From: Flavobacteriales bacterium
GTDB taxonomy: Bacteria; Bacteroidota; Bacteroidia; Flavobacteriales; TMED113
Assembly: GCA_002718895.1 (NCBI GenBank)
Contig: PBGD01000007.1
Location: forward strand, 1-64,000
DNA length: 64,000 nt
Reading direction: 5' to 3'
The position numbers and the translations under genes were made by a program. Every line of letters starts with the position of its first letter. Within the stretch, counting starts at the first letter, position 1. The notes below the pieces were generated by a model. The model did not search any database. It was not told where the DNA came from and was given only the letters and a program-made list of their open reading frames with translations. Positions 24,227 through 34,232 of this stretch are shown piece by piece.

Positions 24227-27169
24227 ATGAGATATTTTAAAACCATCCTATTATTTATTTTAGTTTTTATTTCATGTAATAATCAAAAAAATAATGATTT
24301 AAAAAACAATATTATATACTATTGTGATGCTGAAAATGCTACGGCAGATAAAAAGCAATTTATTACTCATGGAGACAAATTTGGTGGTGCTAAATCTAGA
24401 AATTCTGAAGATGCATACAAAGGAAATTATTCATGTAAGTTAGATCAAAGGATTAAGTATGGAATGGAAAAAAAAATATATGATGTTGTTCCAGGTGAAT
24501 TGATCAAAGTCTCAGTTTTTCGCAAAAGTTCTATTGATAATAGTAAAGGCTTTTTAGTTGTTTCCACATCCAATTTAGAAGATGATCAAAAAATTTATCA
24601 AAGTAGAAATAAAAGTTTTGGTGAAAAGGATGAAAATGGATGGGAGCATATTGCATTTGATGTTCAAATTCCGAAAAAAGGTATAAAAATATCAGTACTT
24701 AAAGTGTATGTATATTTGGCTGATCAAGAGGGAGAGACTGTCTATTTTGATGACCTATTAATTGAGAGAGACTTTAGTAGATTAAGTTCTAAAAAATATG
24801 GTAAAGAAGCTATTAGTATTCAAATGGCAGATGTACATTATAACAAATTATTTGCTATGAGAGATACAGCTTTTTTGCAGGGAGTTATAAGCAGTAACTT
24901 AAAAAAATTCGTTCCTGGAATTCTAAGTTATAAGGGAGAAAAATTTCCAATTGAAATAAGGTTAAAAGGAGATTGGACTGATCATATAATTGGTGGCAAG
25001 TGGTCGTTCAGAATAAAATTAAGACAATCACAAAGTTTAATGGGCTTAAAGCAGTTTTCACTCCAAAGTCCTGCAACAAGAAGTTTTTTAAATGAATGGA
25101 TAATACATGAAATGTGTCATGATGAGGATATTTTATCAACTCGTTATGAGTTCCACCCTTTAATAATTAATGGTATGTCATTTGGCATCTATGCATTAGA
25201 AGAACACTTTACTAAGCAATTAATAGAATCCAAAAAAAGAAGGGAAGGACCAATTTTAAAATTTGATGAGAATGGTCTTTGGGAAAGAGAACTATATTAT
25301 AAGAAGAATAATAAATATTTAAATAAGCCATTTTTTGAAGCTTCTAAGATTTTGCCATTTCAAAAGGGTAAAACTATTAGAACACCAAATTTGAAAAACC
25401 AGTTTTTAATTGCTCAGAACTTAATGTTAAAATATAAAAATGGAGATTCTGATTTTACTAGTTATTTAGACCTAGATAGATTAGCAAAAGCATATGCAAT
25501 CATGACCATCGGAAACGTTAAACATGCTTTCACATGGCACAATCAACGGTTTTACTATAATCCTGTTCTTAGTAAATTAGAACTAATTGTGTATGACTGC
25601 TACCCTAATGCTACTCAACAAAAAACGGATCCAAAGATATTTGGAAATTGGGAAGAGGGTACACACTTTGTTAAACCTTCTGAATATGCAACTTTGGCCG
25701 TATTTAACGATTTAAATTTTAATCAGACTTATTTATATTACTTAAAAAAGTTTACTGCAAATTCTTACTATCAAAACTTTTTATCTTCTAAAAAAGACAA
25801 AATAGACTCAATACAAACATTAATTTCGAAAGATTATTTGGGTTATAAGTTTAATAATGAATCATTTTGGAGCAATATTGAAAAGGTCAAAACCATGATC
25901 ACTGAGTATGAAGAAAAAATAAATAAAGAAACAATAAGATTTTCTAGGGAAAACAAAGTATATAATGAGAAAACTGATACTGTTTTCCCTTCAGTGTCAC
26001 TAGTTGCTCATTTAGAGCAATCATACCCAGATGGAACAGCACAAATATCTTTGACTAATTATCATACAAAATCAATTATAGTGTGTGGTTATTCGACAAA
26101 AGAAGATAGAGACAGTATTGTTGTACTTAACTCTCAGTTTTCTATGCTGCCAAGTATTTCAAAAGATGTAAAATATATTTTTGATAAAAATCCGTATAAA
26201 ATCTTTTATAAAGAAAATAACCAAAGCAATAAAACTACACATAGTTGTCTAGTTTCTAATTGGAACAAACCAGTTTTAAAATCAGAGTTATATAATTTAA
26301 TGACCACTAAATTAGATTCCAATTGCGATTTTCTAAAAATAGATAGTAGCCAAGTTACTTTTTTAAAGGGTAGACATTTTGTAGAAAGAAGTATTATTAT
26401 TCCAAAAAACATGAATGTTGTATTTGAGCCAGGCACAGAATTAATATTTGACAATGAAACATTTTTTATAAGTTACTCATCTATTGATATGCAAGGGACA
26501 TTAGAAAATCCTATAAAAATCACATCTCTAGATAATACGGCTAACGGATTTACAATTTTTCAAGCCCCTGAAAGGTCTGTTCTTAAACACGTAGTTTTTG
26601 ACGGTTTGAATACACTTGATCTTTATGGTTGGACATTAACGGGTGCAGTAAGTTTTTATGAATCAGATGTTGATATTAGCTATTGTGAATTTAATAATAA
26701 TGTATGTGAAGATGGTCTAAATGTTATACGCTCAGATTTCAATTTTGTAAATAGCACAATGACTAACACAGCTTTTGATGCTATAGACGGGGACTTTTGT
26801 ACTGGAGAGATATCTGACTCAAAATTCTATACACTAGGCAATGATTGCTTAGATTTTTCTGGTAGTTACATGAAAATCAAGAACTGTCAAATTAATAGTG
26901 CTGGAGATAAGGGAATTTCATGTGGAGAAGCATCCACTCTAAATGTAAGTGATATTAAAATAGATGGAGCTCATACAGGTGCCGCTTCTAAAGATCACTC
27001 AAAATTATTTATAAATAATATTGATATTAATAATTGTAAAATTGCATTTTCTAGTTTTGAAAAAAAATCTGAATATGGTCCAGGATATATGGAAGTAAAA
27101 AATTATAAAATAAATAATACACCAGTTGAATCAAATTCAATAGATGGTTCGAAAATATTATTAAAATAA
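24227..27169 (+). CDS. CotH-family lipoprotein with carbohydrate-binding-like and beta-helix domains
   Basis: A 980-residue protein with a lipoprotein signal ending FISC. Residues about 28-182 form a jelly-roll-like domain (YYCDAENATAD ... GEYTVYFDDLLIE pattern) as in carbohydrate-binding modules. The CotH-like domain follows (about 190-580): FPIEIRLKGDWTDH, LKQFSLQSPATRSFLNEW, ING(M)SFGIYALEEHFTKQ. At the metal motif it has VYDCYPN (D457) with no second acidic residue, unlike the others here. Residues about 690-970 are a right-handed beta-helix (TSLDNTANGFTIFQ, FDAIDGDFCTGEIS, NDCLDFSGSYMKIKN). It may be catalytically altered. Transcribed alone from a divergent promoter. Confidence 0.75.
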   Translation: MRYFKTILLFILVFISCNNQKNNDLKNNIIYYCDAENATADKKQFITHGDKFGGAKSRNSEDAYKGNYSCKLDQRIKYGMEKKIYDVVPGELIKVSVFRKSSIDNSKGFLVVSTSNLEDDQKIYQSRNKSFGEKDENGWEHIAFDVQIPKKGIKISVLKVYVYLADQEGETVYFDDLLIERDFSRLSSKKYGKEAISIQMADVHYNKLFAMRDTAFLQGVISSNLKKFVPGILSYKGEKFPIEIRLKGDWTDHIIGGKWSFRIKLRQSQSLMGLKQFSLQSPATRSFLNEWIIHEMCHDEDILSTRYEFHPLIINGMSFGIYALEEHFTKQLIESKKRREGPILKFDENGLWERELYYKKNNKYLNKPFFEASKILPFQKGKTIRTPNLKNQFLIAQNLMLKYKNGDSDFTSYLDLDRLAKAYAIMTIGNVKHAFTWHNQRFYYNPVLSKLELIVYDCYPNATQQKTDPKIFGNWEEGTHFVKPSEYATLAVFNDLNFNQTYLYYLKKFTANSYYQNFLSSKKDKIDSIQTLISKDYLGYKFNNESFWSNIEKVKTMITEYEEKINKETIRFSRENKVYNEKTDTVFPSVSLVAHLEQSYPDGTAQISLTNYHTKSIIVCGYSTKEDRDSIVVLNSQFSMLPSISKDVKYIFDKNPYKIFYKENNQSNKTTHSCLVSNWNKPVLKSELYNLMTTKLDSNCDFLKIDSSQVTFLKGRHFVERSIIIPKNMNVVFEPGTELIFDNETFFISYSSIDMQGTLENPIKITSLDNTANGFTIFQAPERSVLKHVVFDGLNTLDLYGWTLTGAVSFYESDVDISYCEFNNNVCEDGLNVIRSDFNFVNSTMTNTAFDAIDGDFCTGEISDSKFYTLGNDCLDFSGSYMKIKNCQINSAGDKGISCGEASTLNVSDIKIDGAHTGAASKDHSKLFINNIDINNCKIAFSSFEKKSEYGPGYMEVKNYKINNTPVESNSIDGSKILLK

Positions 27170-27180
27170 TTTAAAACTAT

Positions 27181-27777
27181 TTACAATATTATTCCTACTC
27201 CCAAACTAATTATATATTGTTTTAAATCAATAGGTTCTAATTTAAAATTCCCATCAGCTATTTTATTTTCACATCTAATTTCTAAAATCATTTTTTTATC
27301 AAAAATCCATCCGACACCTAAGTTAGCACTTGTATTTGTCCTTGATGTGAAATCTAATTCACTAAGATTTAGGGACGAAGAAGATGCTTGATCACTCCAC
27401 TTCCACTTATAATTATTTGACATCAAGTAATTATAGTTAATACCATAAATAACATAAAAATTTCTTACTAAGAATAATTCCATATTAGAACTTATACTCA
27501 TCCAATTATAAATATATCTTTGAACCCATTTTTTGCCAGCAATTTCTCCAGAATTAGAGTGTATGTTTTTTGAAAAGGTTAATTCATTTTTGATTTTGAT
27601 TTGTTTGCTTAGATTTATTTTTGCAAAGGATCTTAATTGAATTCCTAAATTGAAATCGTCGTTTAATTCGTAAGAAATATGATCAATCTTATGGCTAGCT
27701 CCTATTTCGAAGCCTATTTGCGCTCTTAGATTTATGGCGCAAAACAAAAAAAGAATTTTAATACAATTTCTTCTCAT
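27181..27777 (-). CDS. Putative outer-membrane beta-barrel protein
   Basis: A 198-residue protein with signal peptide MRRNCIKILFLFCAINLRAQ. The mature part alternates amphipathic strands and short turns (IGFEIGASHKID, LGIQLRSFAKINL, TSANLGVGWIFDKKMILEIRCENKI, QYIISLGVGIIL), ending in hydrophobic residues as in small outer-membrane barrels. No family recognised. It follows metG by 17 bases on the same strand. Confidence 0.6.
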   Translation of the reverse strand: MRRNCIKILFLFCAINLRAQIGFEIGASHKIDHISYELNDDFNLGIQLRSFAKINLSKQIKIKNELTFSKNIHSNSGEIAGKKWVQRYIYNWMSISSNMELFLVRNFYVIYGINYNYLMSNNYKWKWSDQASSSSLNLSELDFTSRTNTSANLGVGWIFDKKMILEIRCENKIADGNFKLEPIDLKQYIISLGVGIIL

Positions 27778-27794
27778 TTTGGTTATTAATCATT

Positions 27795-29492
27795 CTAATT
27801 CTCTTGGCTTAAGGACTTTAATCTTTGTATCTCCTTTTCAATTGTATCATCTTCAATTCTAGAAAATAGAAGCGAAGGCATATTTAAAGTATGTTGTGGC
27901 TTTATTAAATCTATACTAGATAAATCGCCCCATTTATAAGCCTTTATATTTAACATTTTGGTGATTTTCTTTGCTGTAAAAGGTAAAAAAGGTTCGCATA
28001 AAACAGAGAGGTGTGCAGTTATTTGAATAGCAATATTTAATATTGTTTCAGTGCGCTCTTGACCCGTAGAAGTTTTAAATAACTTCCAAGGTTCAGTATC
28101 TGCAAGATATTTATTTCCAGCACGTGCAAGGTCCATAATTGTTTGCAAAGCAAAGCGAAATTTATAATTTTTAATATGTTGACTCACAATCTTGTGAGTA
28201 TTTTCTAACTCTTTTAGAATAGTTTTATCATCAATTTCAATTGCATGCCTTTCAGGTGTTTTTCCATCCCAATATTTGTGACAAAGCACAAGTACCCTAT
28301 TGATAAAATTACCAAGGATCGCGACTAATTCATTATTATTCCTTGCTTGAAAATCCTTCCAAGTAAAATCGTTATCTTTGTTTTCGGGAGCATTTATACA
28401 TAAAGTGTATCTTAAAACATCTTGCTGATCAGGAAAATTTTTTAAGTACTCATGAAGCCAAACAGCCCAATTCCTAGAAGTGGAAATTTTTTGCCCCTCC
28501 AAATTTAAAAATTCATTTGCAGGAACATTATTTGGTAAAATATAATCACCATGGGCTTTTAACATTGTGGGAAATATAATGCAATGAAACACAATATTAT
28601 CTTTGCCAATAAAATGTATTAATTTAGTTTTTGGATCTTTCCAATATGGTTTCCAATCTACTTTATTTTCAATCGACCACTCTCGTGTTGCTGAAATATA
28701 GCCAATAGGTGCATCAAACCAAACGTATAAAACTTTACCATCTTCACCTTCGATCGGCACTTTAATCCCCCAGTCTAAATCTCTTGTTACTGCTCTAGGT
28801 TTAAGTCCTGCTTCGAGCCAAGATCTACATTGACCTATTACATTTGATTTCCAATCTTCTTTTTTAGAATTTAAAATCCATTCTTTTAGCCAATTTTCAT
28901 ATTTGTTTAATGGCAAATACCAGTGTTTAGTCTCTTTTTGGATTAGTTCACCACCACTTAATACTGACCTAGGGTTCTTTAGTTCTGAAGGATCTAAACT
29001 TGTTCCACATTTTTCACATTGATCTCCATAAGCAGAGTCATTATTGCAAATTGGACACTCGCCTTGAATATATCTATCAGCTAAAAAAGTGTTTTCAATA
29101 TTATCAAAATACTGTTTAGAAGTTTTTTCAATAAACTGCTTTTTTTTGTGTAATTGAGTGAAAAAATCTTTTGAAATTTCGTGATGTATTTTATTTGATG
29201 TTCTACTGTAATAATCGAATGATACGCCAAATTGTTCAAAGGAATTTTTAATTAAAGCATGATATTTATCGACGACTTCTTTTGGAGTAATTTTGTTTTG
29301 CTTAGCTTTTATTGTTATTGGAACACCATGTTCATCAGATCCACAAACAAATAAAACATTGTTGCCTACACTTCTGTTATATCTAGCAAAAATATCTGCT
29401 GGAATATACACGCCCGCTAGATGACCAATGTGTATTGGCCCATTTGCATAGGGTAATGCTGCAGTAATAGTAAATCTAGATGAGTCGCTCAT
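27795..29492 (-). CDS. metG: Methionyl-tRNA synthetase (without C-terminal domain)
   Basis: A 565-residue class I synthetase charging tRNA-Met. The HIGH motif is PIHIGHLAG, the KMSKS-type loop is [16 protein letters not shown], and the zinc knuckle [18 protein letters not shown] is intact. Bacteroidota MetG is often about 680 residues with a C-terminal tRNA-binding/dimerisation domain; here the protein ends soon after the anticodon-binding helices, so that domain is absent. Divergent from ldcA; a 39-base gap separates the starts. Confidence 0.95.
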   Translation of the reverse strand: MSDSSRFTITAALPYANGPIHIGHLAGVYIPADIFARYNRSVGNNVLFVCGSDEHGVPITIKAKQNKITPKEVVDKYHALIKNSFEQFGVSFDYYSRTSNKIHHEISKDFFTQLHKKKQFIEKTSKQYFDNIENTFLADRYIQGECPICNNDSAYGDQCEKCGTSLDPSELKNPRSVLSGGELIQKETKHWYLPLNKYENWLKEWILNSKKEDWKSNVIGQCRSWLEAGLKPRAVTRDLDWGIKVPIEGEDGKVLYVWFDAPIGYISATREWSIENKVDWKPYWKDPKTKLIHFIGKDNIVFHCIIFPTMLKAHGDYILPNNVPANEFLNLEGQKISTSRNWAVWLHEYLKNFPDQQDVLRYTLCINAPENKDNDFTWKDFQARNNNELVAILGNFINRVLVLCHKYWDGKTPERHAIEIDDKTILKELENTHKIVSQHIKNYKFRFALQTIMDLARAGNKYLADTEPWKLFKTSTGQERTETILNIAIQITAHLSVLCEPFLPFTAKKITKMLNIKAYKWGDLSSIDLIKPQHTLNMPSLLFSRIEDDTIEKEIQRLKSLSQEN

Positions 29493-29531
29493 AGTTTTGT
29501 ATATTGTGTAAAAGTATGTTAAACATTTAGA

Positions 29532-30464
29532 ATGACAATAAATAATACTAATTCTATAGTACCTCCTTATTTAGTTAAAGGAGATTTAATTGAAATTATT
29601 GCACCAGCAAGGTATGTAACTCAAGAAGATATAAATTTTTCTATAAAATTAGTGGAAAAAGCGGGTTTCAAGGTCAAAATTAACTCAAGTGTTTATCAAC
29701 AGCATAATATATTTGGAGGAACCCTTTTATCAAGATCAAATAATCTTCAAAATGCTTTAGATAATAGTGAAAGTAAGGCTATATTATTTGCTAGAGGGGG
29801 TTATGGGACAATTCAAATTATTGATAAAATAAATTTCATACAATTTAAAAATAGTCCAAAATGGCTTATAGGTTTCAGCGATATTACAGTACTATTATCT
29901 CATATCTATTCAGTTTTTAATATTCAATCTATTCACGGACCAATGGCTTTCAACTTTAAAAGAACTAATCTAAACAATTTAAATGCTTTGTTTGATGTTT
30001 TACAAGGTCAGTCAAAGAATTTAAAATGTCCAAGTAGTAAATTTAATAAAACAGGATCTGCTTCAGGAACACTTTTCGGAGGTAATTTATCTGTTTTGTG
30101 TAGTTTAATTGGATCACGCTCTTTTCCATTAAATGATGCAAAAATTGTCTTTTTTATAGAAGATGTTGACGAGTACTTATATCACTTGGAAAGAATGATA
30201 TATACTTTAGATAGATGTGGGTTTTTTAACAAAGTACAAGGCTTAATTATTGGAGAAATGAAAAATATATTAGATAATGAAATAAAATTTGGCAAAAACA
30301 TAAATAATCTGATTTTAGATATAGTTGACAAATATGATTTTCCAGTTTGTTTTGATTTTCCTTTTGGACACAACCGCAATAACACTCCGCTTGTATTTGG
30401 GGCAAATGTTAAGCTAGAAGTTAATAAATTTGATACAAATCTCTACTTTCACAATGAGTATTAA
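29532..30464 (+). CDS. ldcA: LD-carboxypeptidase (S66, LdcA type)
   Basis: A 310-residue protein of S66 length. Nucleophile Ser116 is in WLIGFSDIT; the Glu and His of the triad are expected in [13 protein letters not shown] and [12 protein letters not shown]. It cleaves the L,D bond of tetrapeptides in peptidoglycan recycling. It lacks a signal peptide, so it is cytoplasmic. The next gene starts inside its last codons (overlap 11 bases), linking it to rluB. Confidence 0.9.
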   Translation: MTINNTNSIVPPYLVKGDLIEIIAPARYVTQEDINFSIKLVEKAGFKVKINSSVYQQHNIFGGTLLSRSNNLQNALDNSESKAILFARGGYGTIQIIDKINFIQFKNSPKWLIGFSDITVLLSHIYSVFNIQSIHGPMAFNFKRTNLNNLNALFDVLQGQSKNLKCPSSKFNKTGSASGTLFGGNLSVLCSLIGSRSFPLNDAKIVFFIEDVDEYLYHLERMIYTLDRCGFFNKVQGLIIGEMKNILDNEIKFGKNINNLILDIVDKYDFPVCFDFPFGHNRNNTPLVFGANVKLEVNKFDTNLYFHNEY

Positions 30465-31179
30465 AACAAAAAATAAAGTTAGATTAAATAAGTTTATTGC
30501 AATTTGTGGTGTTTGCTCTAGAAGGAAAGCTGATGAAATGATTCAGCAAGGACTGGTTATGGTAAATAAAAAAACTATAACCCAATTAGGGTATTATGTA
30601 GACCCCAATGATATAGTTTGCGTAAGAGGCAAAAAAATTAAACCCGAAAAGAAACAATATATTTTACTTAATAAGCCCAAGGGCTATATAACAACATTGA
30701 GTGATGAAAAAAACAGAAAAACAGTGATGTGTTTAATTAATTCTTCATTTAATGAACGACTATTCCCTGTTGGTAGGTTAGATAAAGATACTACAGGCTT
30801 ATTGTTATTTACCAACGATGGTGATATTGCAAAAAAATTAACTCATCCAAAATATGAGGTAAAAAAATCATATAATGTATCTTTAAACAAGCAAGTTCCA
30901 TTACTAGTGTTAGAAAACATAAAAAAAGGAGTACAACTAGATGATGGTATTATGAGAGTGGATTCAATAGATTATCTAGACGACTCAAAAAGAAATATAA
31001 CGTTAACTATTCATAGCGGAAAGAACAGAGTCATTAGAAGACTTTTTGAACACTTTAGTTTTGATGTTAAGAAATTAGATAGAGTTGGATACTCCTTCCT
31101 AACTAAGAAAAATTTGAGACAAGCAAATTGGAGGCTGTTAACACCCCAAGAAATTAAAAAATTAAAGAAAAATCACTAA
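30454..31179 (+). CDS. rluB: Pseudouridine synthase, RsuA/RluB family
   Basis: A 241-residue protein; the ATG at 30454 ([16 protein letters not shown]) is used in preference to one eight codons upstream, because the S4 domain starts there. S4-like RNA-binding domain first (LNKFIAICGVCSRRKADEMI), then the synthase domain with catalytic Asp110 in GRLDKDTTGLLL and the KSYNV ... RRLFEHFSF region. It probably modifies 23S rRNA; RluB, RsuA and RluE cannot be separated by eye. Confidence 0.88.
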   Translation: MSIKTKNKVRLNKFIAICGVCSRRKADEMIQQGLVMVNKKTITQLGYYVDPNDIVCVRGKKIKPEKKQYILLNKPKGYITTLSDEKNRKTVMCLINSSFNERLFPVGRLDKDTTGLLLFTNDGDIAKKLTHPKYEVKKSYNVSLNKQVPLLVLENIKKGVQLDDGIMRVDSIDYLDDSKRNITLTIHSGKNRVIRRLFEHFSFDVKKLDRVGYSFLTKKNLRQANWRLLTPQEIKKLKKNH

Positions 31180-31198
31180 ATTATTATTTATAAATTAT

Positions 31199-32338
31199 AT
31201 GTTTAATTTGTTAGGTGTATTCTCAAATAAGTTTTTATTTTTTTTAGCCGCATTAATTATAGGGTCAACATTATGGTATACCAATAATTTAGCATCTCAA
31301 TTTAAAATTGAAGAAGAAAAAAAAGTAGCTCTTTGGGCAAGAGCTACAAAAGAACTTTCTAATTTGAATAATTCAAATATTGATGTGGGTTTTATTTTTG
31401 ATGTGGTAAATAACAATACTTCGATACCTGCAATTTTAGTAGATGACCATGGGGCTATTGTGCATGCAATTAATTTAAATCCTAACCAGTCTCCAGAAAT
31501 CACTTTAGATTTAATGCAAAGAAGATATCCTAATCAACGTATTGAGATAGACTTAATAGATGGTACAAAAAATTTCATTTATTATAAAGACTCTAAACTA
31601 CTTCAAAGATTAAAATACTTTCCAGTTTTTATGTTTTCTATCATTGCTGCATTTATGCTTGTGGCATATTCTGCTTTTAGTAATGCAAGAATTGCACAGC
31701 AAAATAAAGTTTGGACTGGAATGGCAAAAGAAACAGCACACCAAATAGGAACTCCTCTATCATCTTTAATGGGATGGCTAGAGCATTTAAAAGAACAAAG
31801 TGTTAATGAAGATGTTTGTAAGGAAATAGAAAACGATCTTACTAGACTCAGTGTTATTGCTAACAGATTTTCTAAAATAGGATCTTTACCATCTTTAGAA
31901 AAACAAGATATAATACCAATTATTGATAATTCAATTAATTACATGAAAAATAGAGCATCATCTAAGATTACTTTTCAAATTGTTTCACAAACAAAATCTG
32001 CAGATGCGTATATTAATAAAGATTTATTTGAATGGGTTATAGAAAATATGATGAAAAATTCTATAGATGTTTTACAAGAAAAGGGAAGCATAGTTTTTAA
32101 AATTTCAAATGATAAACATTATCTTGTGTTAGATATTATAGATAATGGAAAAGGAATTAAAAAGCAGTTTTTTAATGAAATTTTTCAGCCAGGATTTACT
32201 TCAAAGAAAAGAGGCTGGGGACTAGGATTGTCTTTAGTAAAACGAATTATTAAAGACTATCATAATGGCAAAGTTAGGGTAGTTAAATCTGTTCCATTTA
32301 AAGAAACTATAATTAGAGTTTTATTAAACAAAAAATAA
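31199..32338 (+). CDS. Membrane sensor histidine kinase
   Basis: A 379-residue protein. Two transmembrane helices (about 12-28 and 141-160) flank a periplasmic sensor domain; the H-box is AKETAHQIGTPLSSLMGW (His181), N-box ENMMKNSIDVL, G boxes DNGKGI and GWGLGLSLVKRI. No response regulator is next to it, so the partner is unknown. This short layout is common in Bacteroidota. Its stop overlaps the hemW start by one base. Confidence 0.88.
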   Translation: MFNLLGVFSNKFLFFLAALIIGSTLWYTNNLASQFKIEEEKKVALWARATKELSNLNNSNIDVGFIFDVVNNNTSIPAILVDDHGAIVHAINLNPNQSPEITLDLMQRRYPNQRIEIDLIDGTKNFIYYKDSKLLQRLKYFPVFMFSIIAAFMLVAYSAFSNARIAQQNKVWTGMAKETAHQIGTPLSSLMGWLEHLKEQSVNEDVCKEIENDLTRLSVIANRFSKIGSLPSLEKQDIIPIIDNSINYMKNRASSKITFQIVSQTKSADAYINKDLFEWVIENMMKNSIDVLQEKGSIVFKISNDKHYLVLDIIDNGKGIKKQFFNEIFQPGFTSKKRGWGLGLSLVKRIIKDYHNGKVRVVKSVPFKETIIRVLLNKK

Positions 32339-33465
32339 TGCCGGGAATATATATTCATATTCCATTTTGTTCACAAGCTTGTCATTATTGTGACTTTCAC
32401 TTTTCTACTTCATTGAAAATAAAAAATCGGGTAATTTCTTGTATTAACAAAGAAATAAAATTAAAAAAAACATACCTTAAAGACCCACTAATTGAAAGTG
32501 TTTATTTTGGTGGAGGCACACCATCTTTATTGTCTTCAAAATTAATTAATAAAATTCTGAGCTCAATTAGATCAAGTTATAAGTTGGCTCAAAATGTAGA
32601 AATAACTATAGAAGCCAACCCAGAAGATATATCAAAAAACAAAATAGACAATTGGACACAAATGGGTATAAATAGGCTCAGTTTAGGTGTCCAATCTTTT
32701 AGAGACAGTGACTTAAAGTACATGAATAGATCCCATAATTGTAATCAAATAATTTCAGCCTTAGATTTATTAATTTCATCAAAAATTGATAATATTTCAA
32801 TTGATTTAATTTATGGCTTCCCCCAACTAACAGATTCTTTTTGGGTTGACAATTTAAATAAGGCAATTAAGTTTAATGTTCAGCATATTTCTTGTTATTG
32901 CTTAACAGTTGAAAAACAGACTCCTCTATATCACTTCATTAAAAACGGAACAGCTAAGCCTCTAAATCCTCAACAGGGAGCAAGTCAATTTTTAAATTCA
33001 AAAGAGATACTAAAAAATAATGGATACATCCATTATGAAATTTCTAATTTTTCAAAACCTGGTTTTGAATCAGTCCATAATAGAAATTATTGGAATCGGT
33101 CTCATTATATTGGTATTGGGCCCTCGGCACACTCTTATAATGGTACCAGTCGACAGTGGAATCTTTCTAATAATACTAAATATTGTGAAAGTATTGAAAA
33201 CAATAGAAGCTATTATAATGTTGAAATACTATCAAAAAAAAATATTATAAATGAATATATTTTAACCAACATTAGAACTTCAAATGGTATAGATTTAAAA
33301 TCGCTTTCATCTTACATGAACAATGATGAATATAAAAGGTTCAAAAATAAAATGTCAGAACTAATGCAATCAGATTTTCTTACAATTCATAAAGATAAAT
33401 TATTGCTTAGTGAAAAAGGAATGTTATTTGCTGATAGTATTTCAGAAGATTTATTTATAATTTAA
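32338..33465 (+). CDS. hemW: HemW-like radical SAM protein
   Basis: A 375-residue radical SAM protein. The cluster Cys residues are in CSQACHYCDF (C11, C15, C18), the HemW/HemN spacing, then GGGTPSLL and EANPEDI. The HemW subgroup (heme-binding, chaperone-like) is more likely than HemN because HemW alone has this short N-terminus. It starts on the last base of the histidine-kinase stop codon. Confidence 0.9.
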   Translation: MPGIYIHIPFCSQACHYCDFHFSTSLKIKNRVISCINKEIKLKKTYLKDPLIESVYFGGGTPSLLSSKLINKILSSIRSSYKLAQNVEITIEANPEDISKNKIDNWTQMGINRLSLGVQSFRDSDLKYMNRSHNCNQIISALDLLISSKIDNISIDLIYGFPQLTDSFWVDNLNKAIKFNVQHISCYCLTVEKQTPLYHFIKNGTAKPLNPQQGASQFLNSKEILKNNGYIHYEISNFSKPGFESVHNRNYWNRSHYIGIGPSAHSYNGTSRQWNLSNNTKYCESIENNRSYYNVEILSKKNIINEYILTNIRTSNGIDLKSLSSYMNNDEYKRFKNKMSELMQSDFLTIHKDKLLLSEKGMLFADSISEDLFII

Positions 33466-33473
33466 CATTGTAA

Positions 33474-34232
33474 ATGATAACTAATATCAAATATAAAAAC
33501 AGCTTTTATTATGCTGATTTGACAAAGCCTCTAGATATATCAATACCTATTCATAGTGAAGGAGTTAGTGCTTGGGGTCTGAAACAACCAATTATTGAGC
33601 CAGTTAGAAGTAAAGATTGGGTTGGAGATACAAATCAAGGTTCTCCTGTAAATTTTAATAATATTTTTTTCAATCCTCATGCTCACTCTACACACACGGA
33701 ATGTTTAGGGCATATTAGTAAAACCAAGGAATCTTTAAATGATACATTAAGGTCCTTTTTTTTTATTTCTAAATTAATTTCTGTTAAGCCAAAGAAAAAA
33801 TATAATGATTGTGTTATAACTAAACATACTTTATCCCCCCTGATAAGTAAGGATGATAATATTGATGCTTTGATTATTCGAACTTTGCCAAATTTAGAAA
33901 AGAAAAAATCTCAAAATTACACTAATACTAATCCAATTTATCTTTTGGAGGAAGCTGCAAGGTATTTATCTGAAATAAATATCAATCATTTATTAATCGA
34001 TGTTCCTTCTATTGATAAAGAAGATGACAATGGAGCACTAAGTTCACATAAAGCTTTTTGGAATTTTTCAGGCACTTTACGTTACGGAAGTACTATTACA
34101 GAACTTATTTATGTTCCTGAAAAAATATGCGATGGCCTATATTTATTAAACTTACAATTTATCCCATTTCAAAATGATGCATCTCCAAGCCGACCTGTTT
34201 TGTTTAAATTAGAAAAAAACAATGCATTATGA
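33474..34232 (+). CDS. Cyclase/kynurenine formamidase-family protein
   Basis: A 252-residue protein of the cyclase family (PF04199-type). The metal-binding pattern is NPHAHSTHTECLGHIS, matching HxxxHxD/E with Glu for Asp, and a later DVPSIDKEDDNGALSSHKAFW segment. Family members hydrolyse N-formylkynurenine or similar amides. A tryptophan 2,3-dioxygenase is 3.2 kb away on the other strand, so formamidase activity (KynB-like) is plausible but not shown. It overlaps ispG by four bases and follows hemW by eight. Confidence 0.65.
   Translation: MITNIKYKNSFYYADLTKPLDISIPIHSEGVSAWGLKQPIIEPVRSKDWVGDTNQGSPVNFNNIFFNPHAHSTHTECLGHISKTKESLNDTLRSFFFISKLISVKPKKKYNDCVITKHTLSPLISKDDNIDALIIRTLPNLEKKKSQNYTNTNPIYLLEEAARYLSEININHLLIDVPSIDKEDDNGALSSHKAFWNFSGTLRYGSTITELIYVPEKICDGLYLLNLQFIPFQNDASPSRPVLFKLEKNNAL

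Noticed and set aside
278-27777. The accessory region as a polysaccharide utilisation locus
   Set aside because: No SusC/SusD pair, TonB-dependent receptor or sulfatase is present.
278-27777. The accessory region as a genomic island
   Set aside because: No integrase, transposase, tRNA or flanking repeat was seen, and base composition is like the rest.
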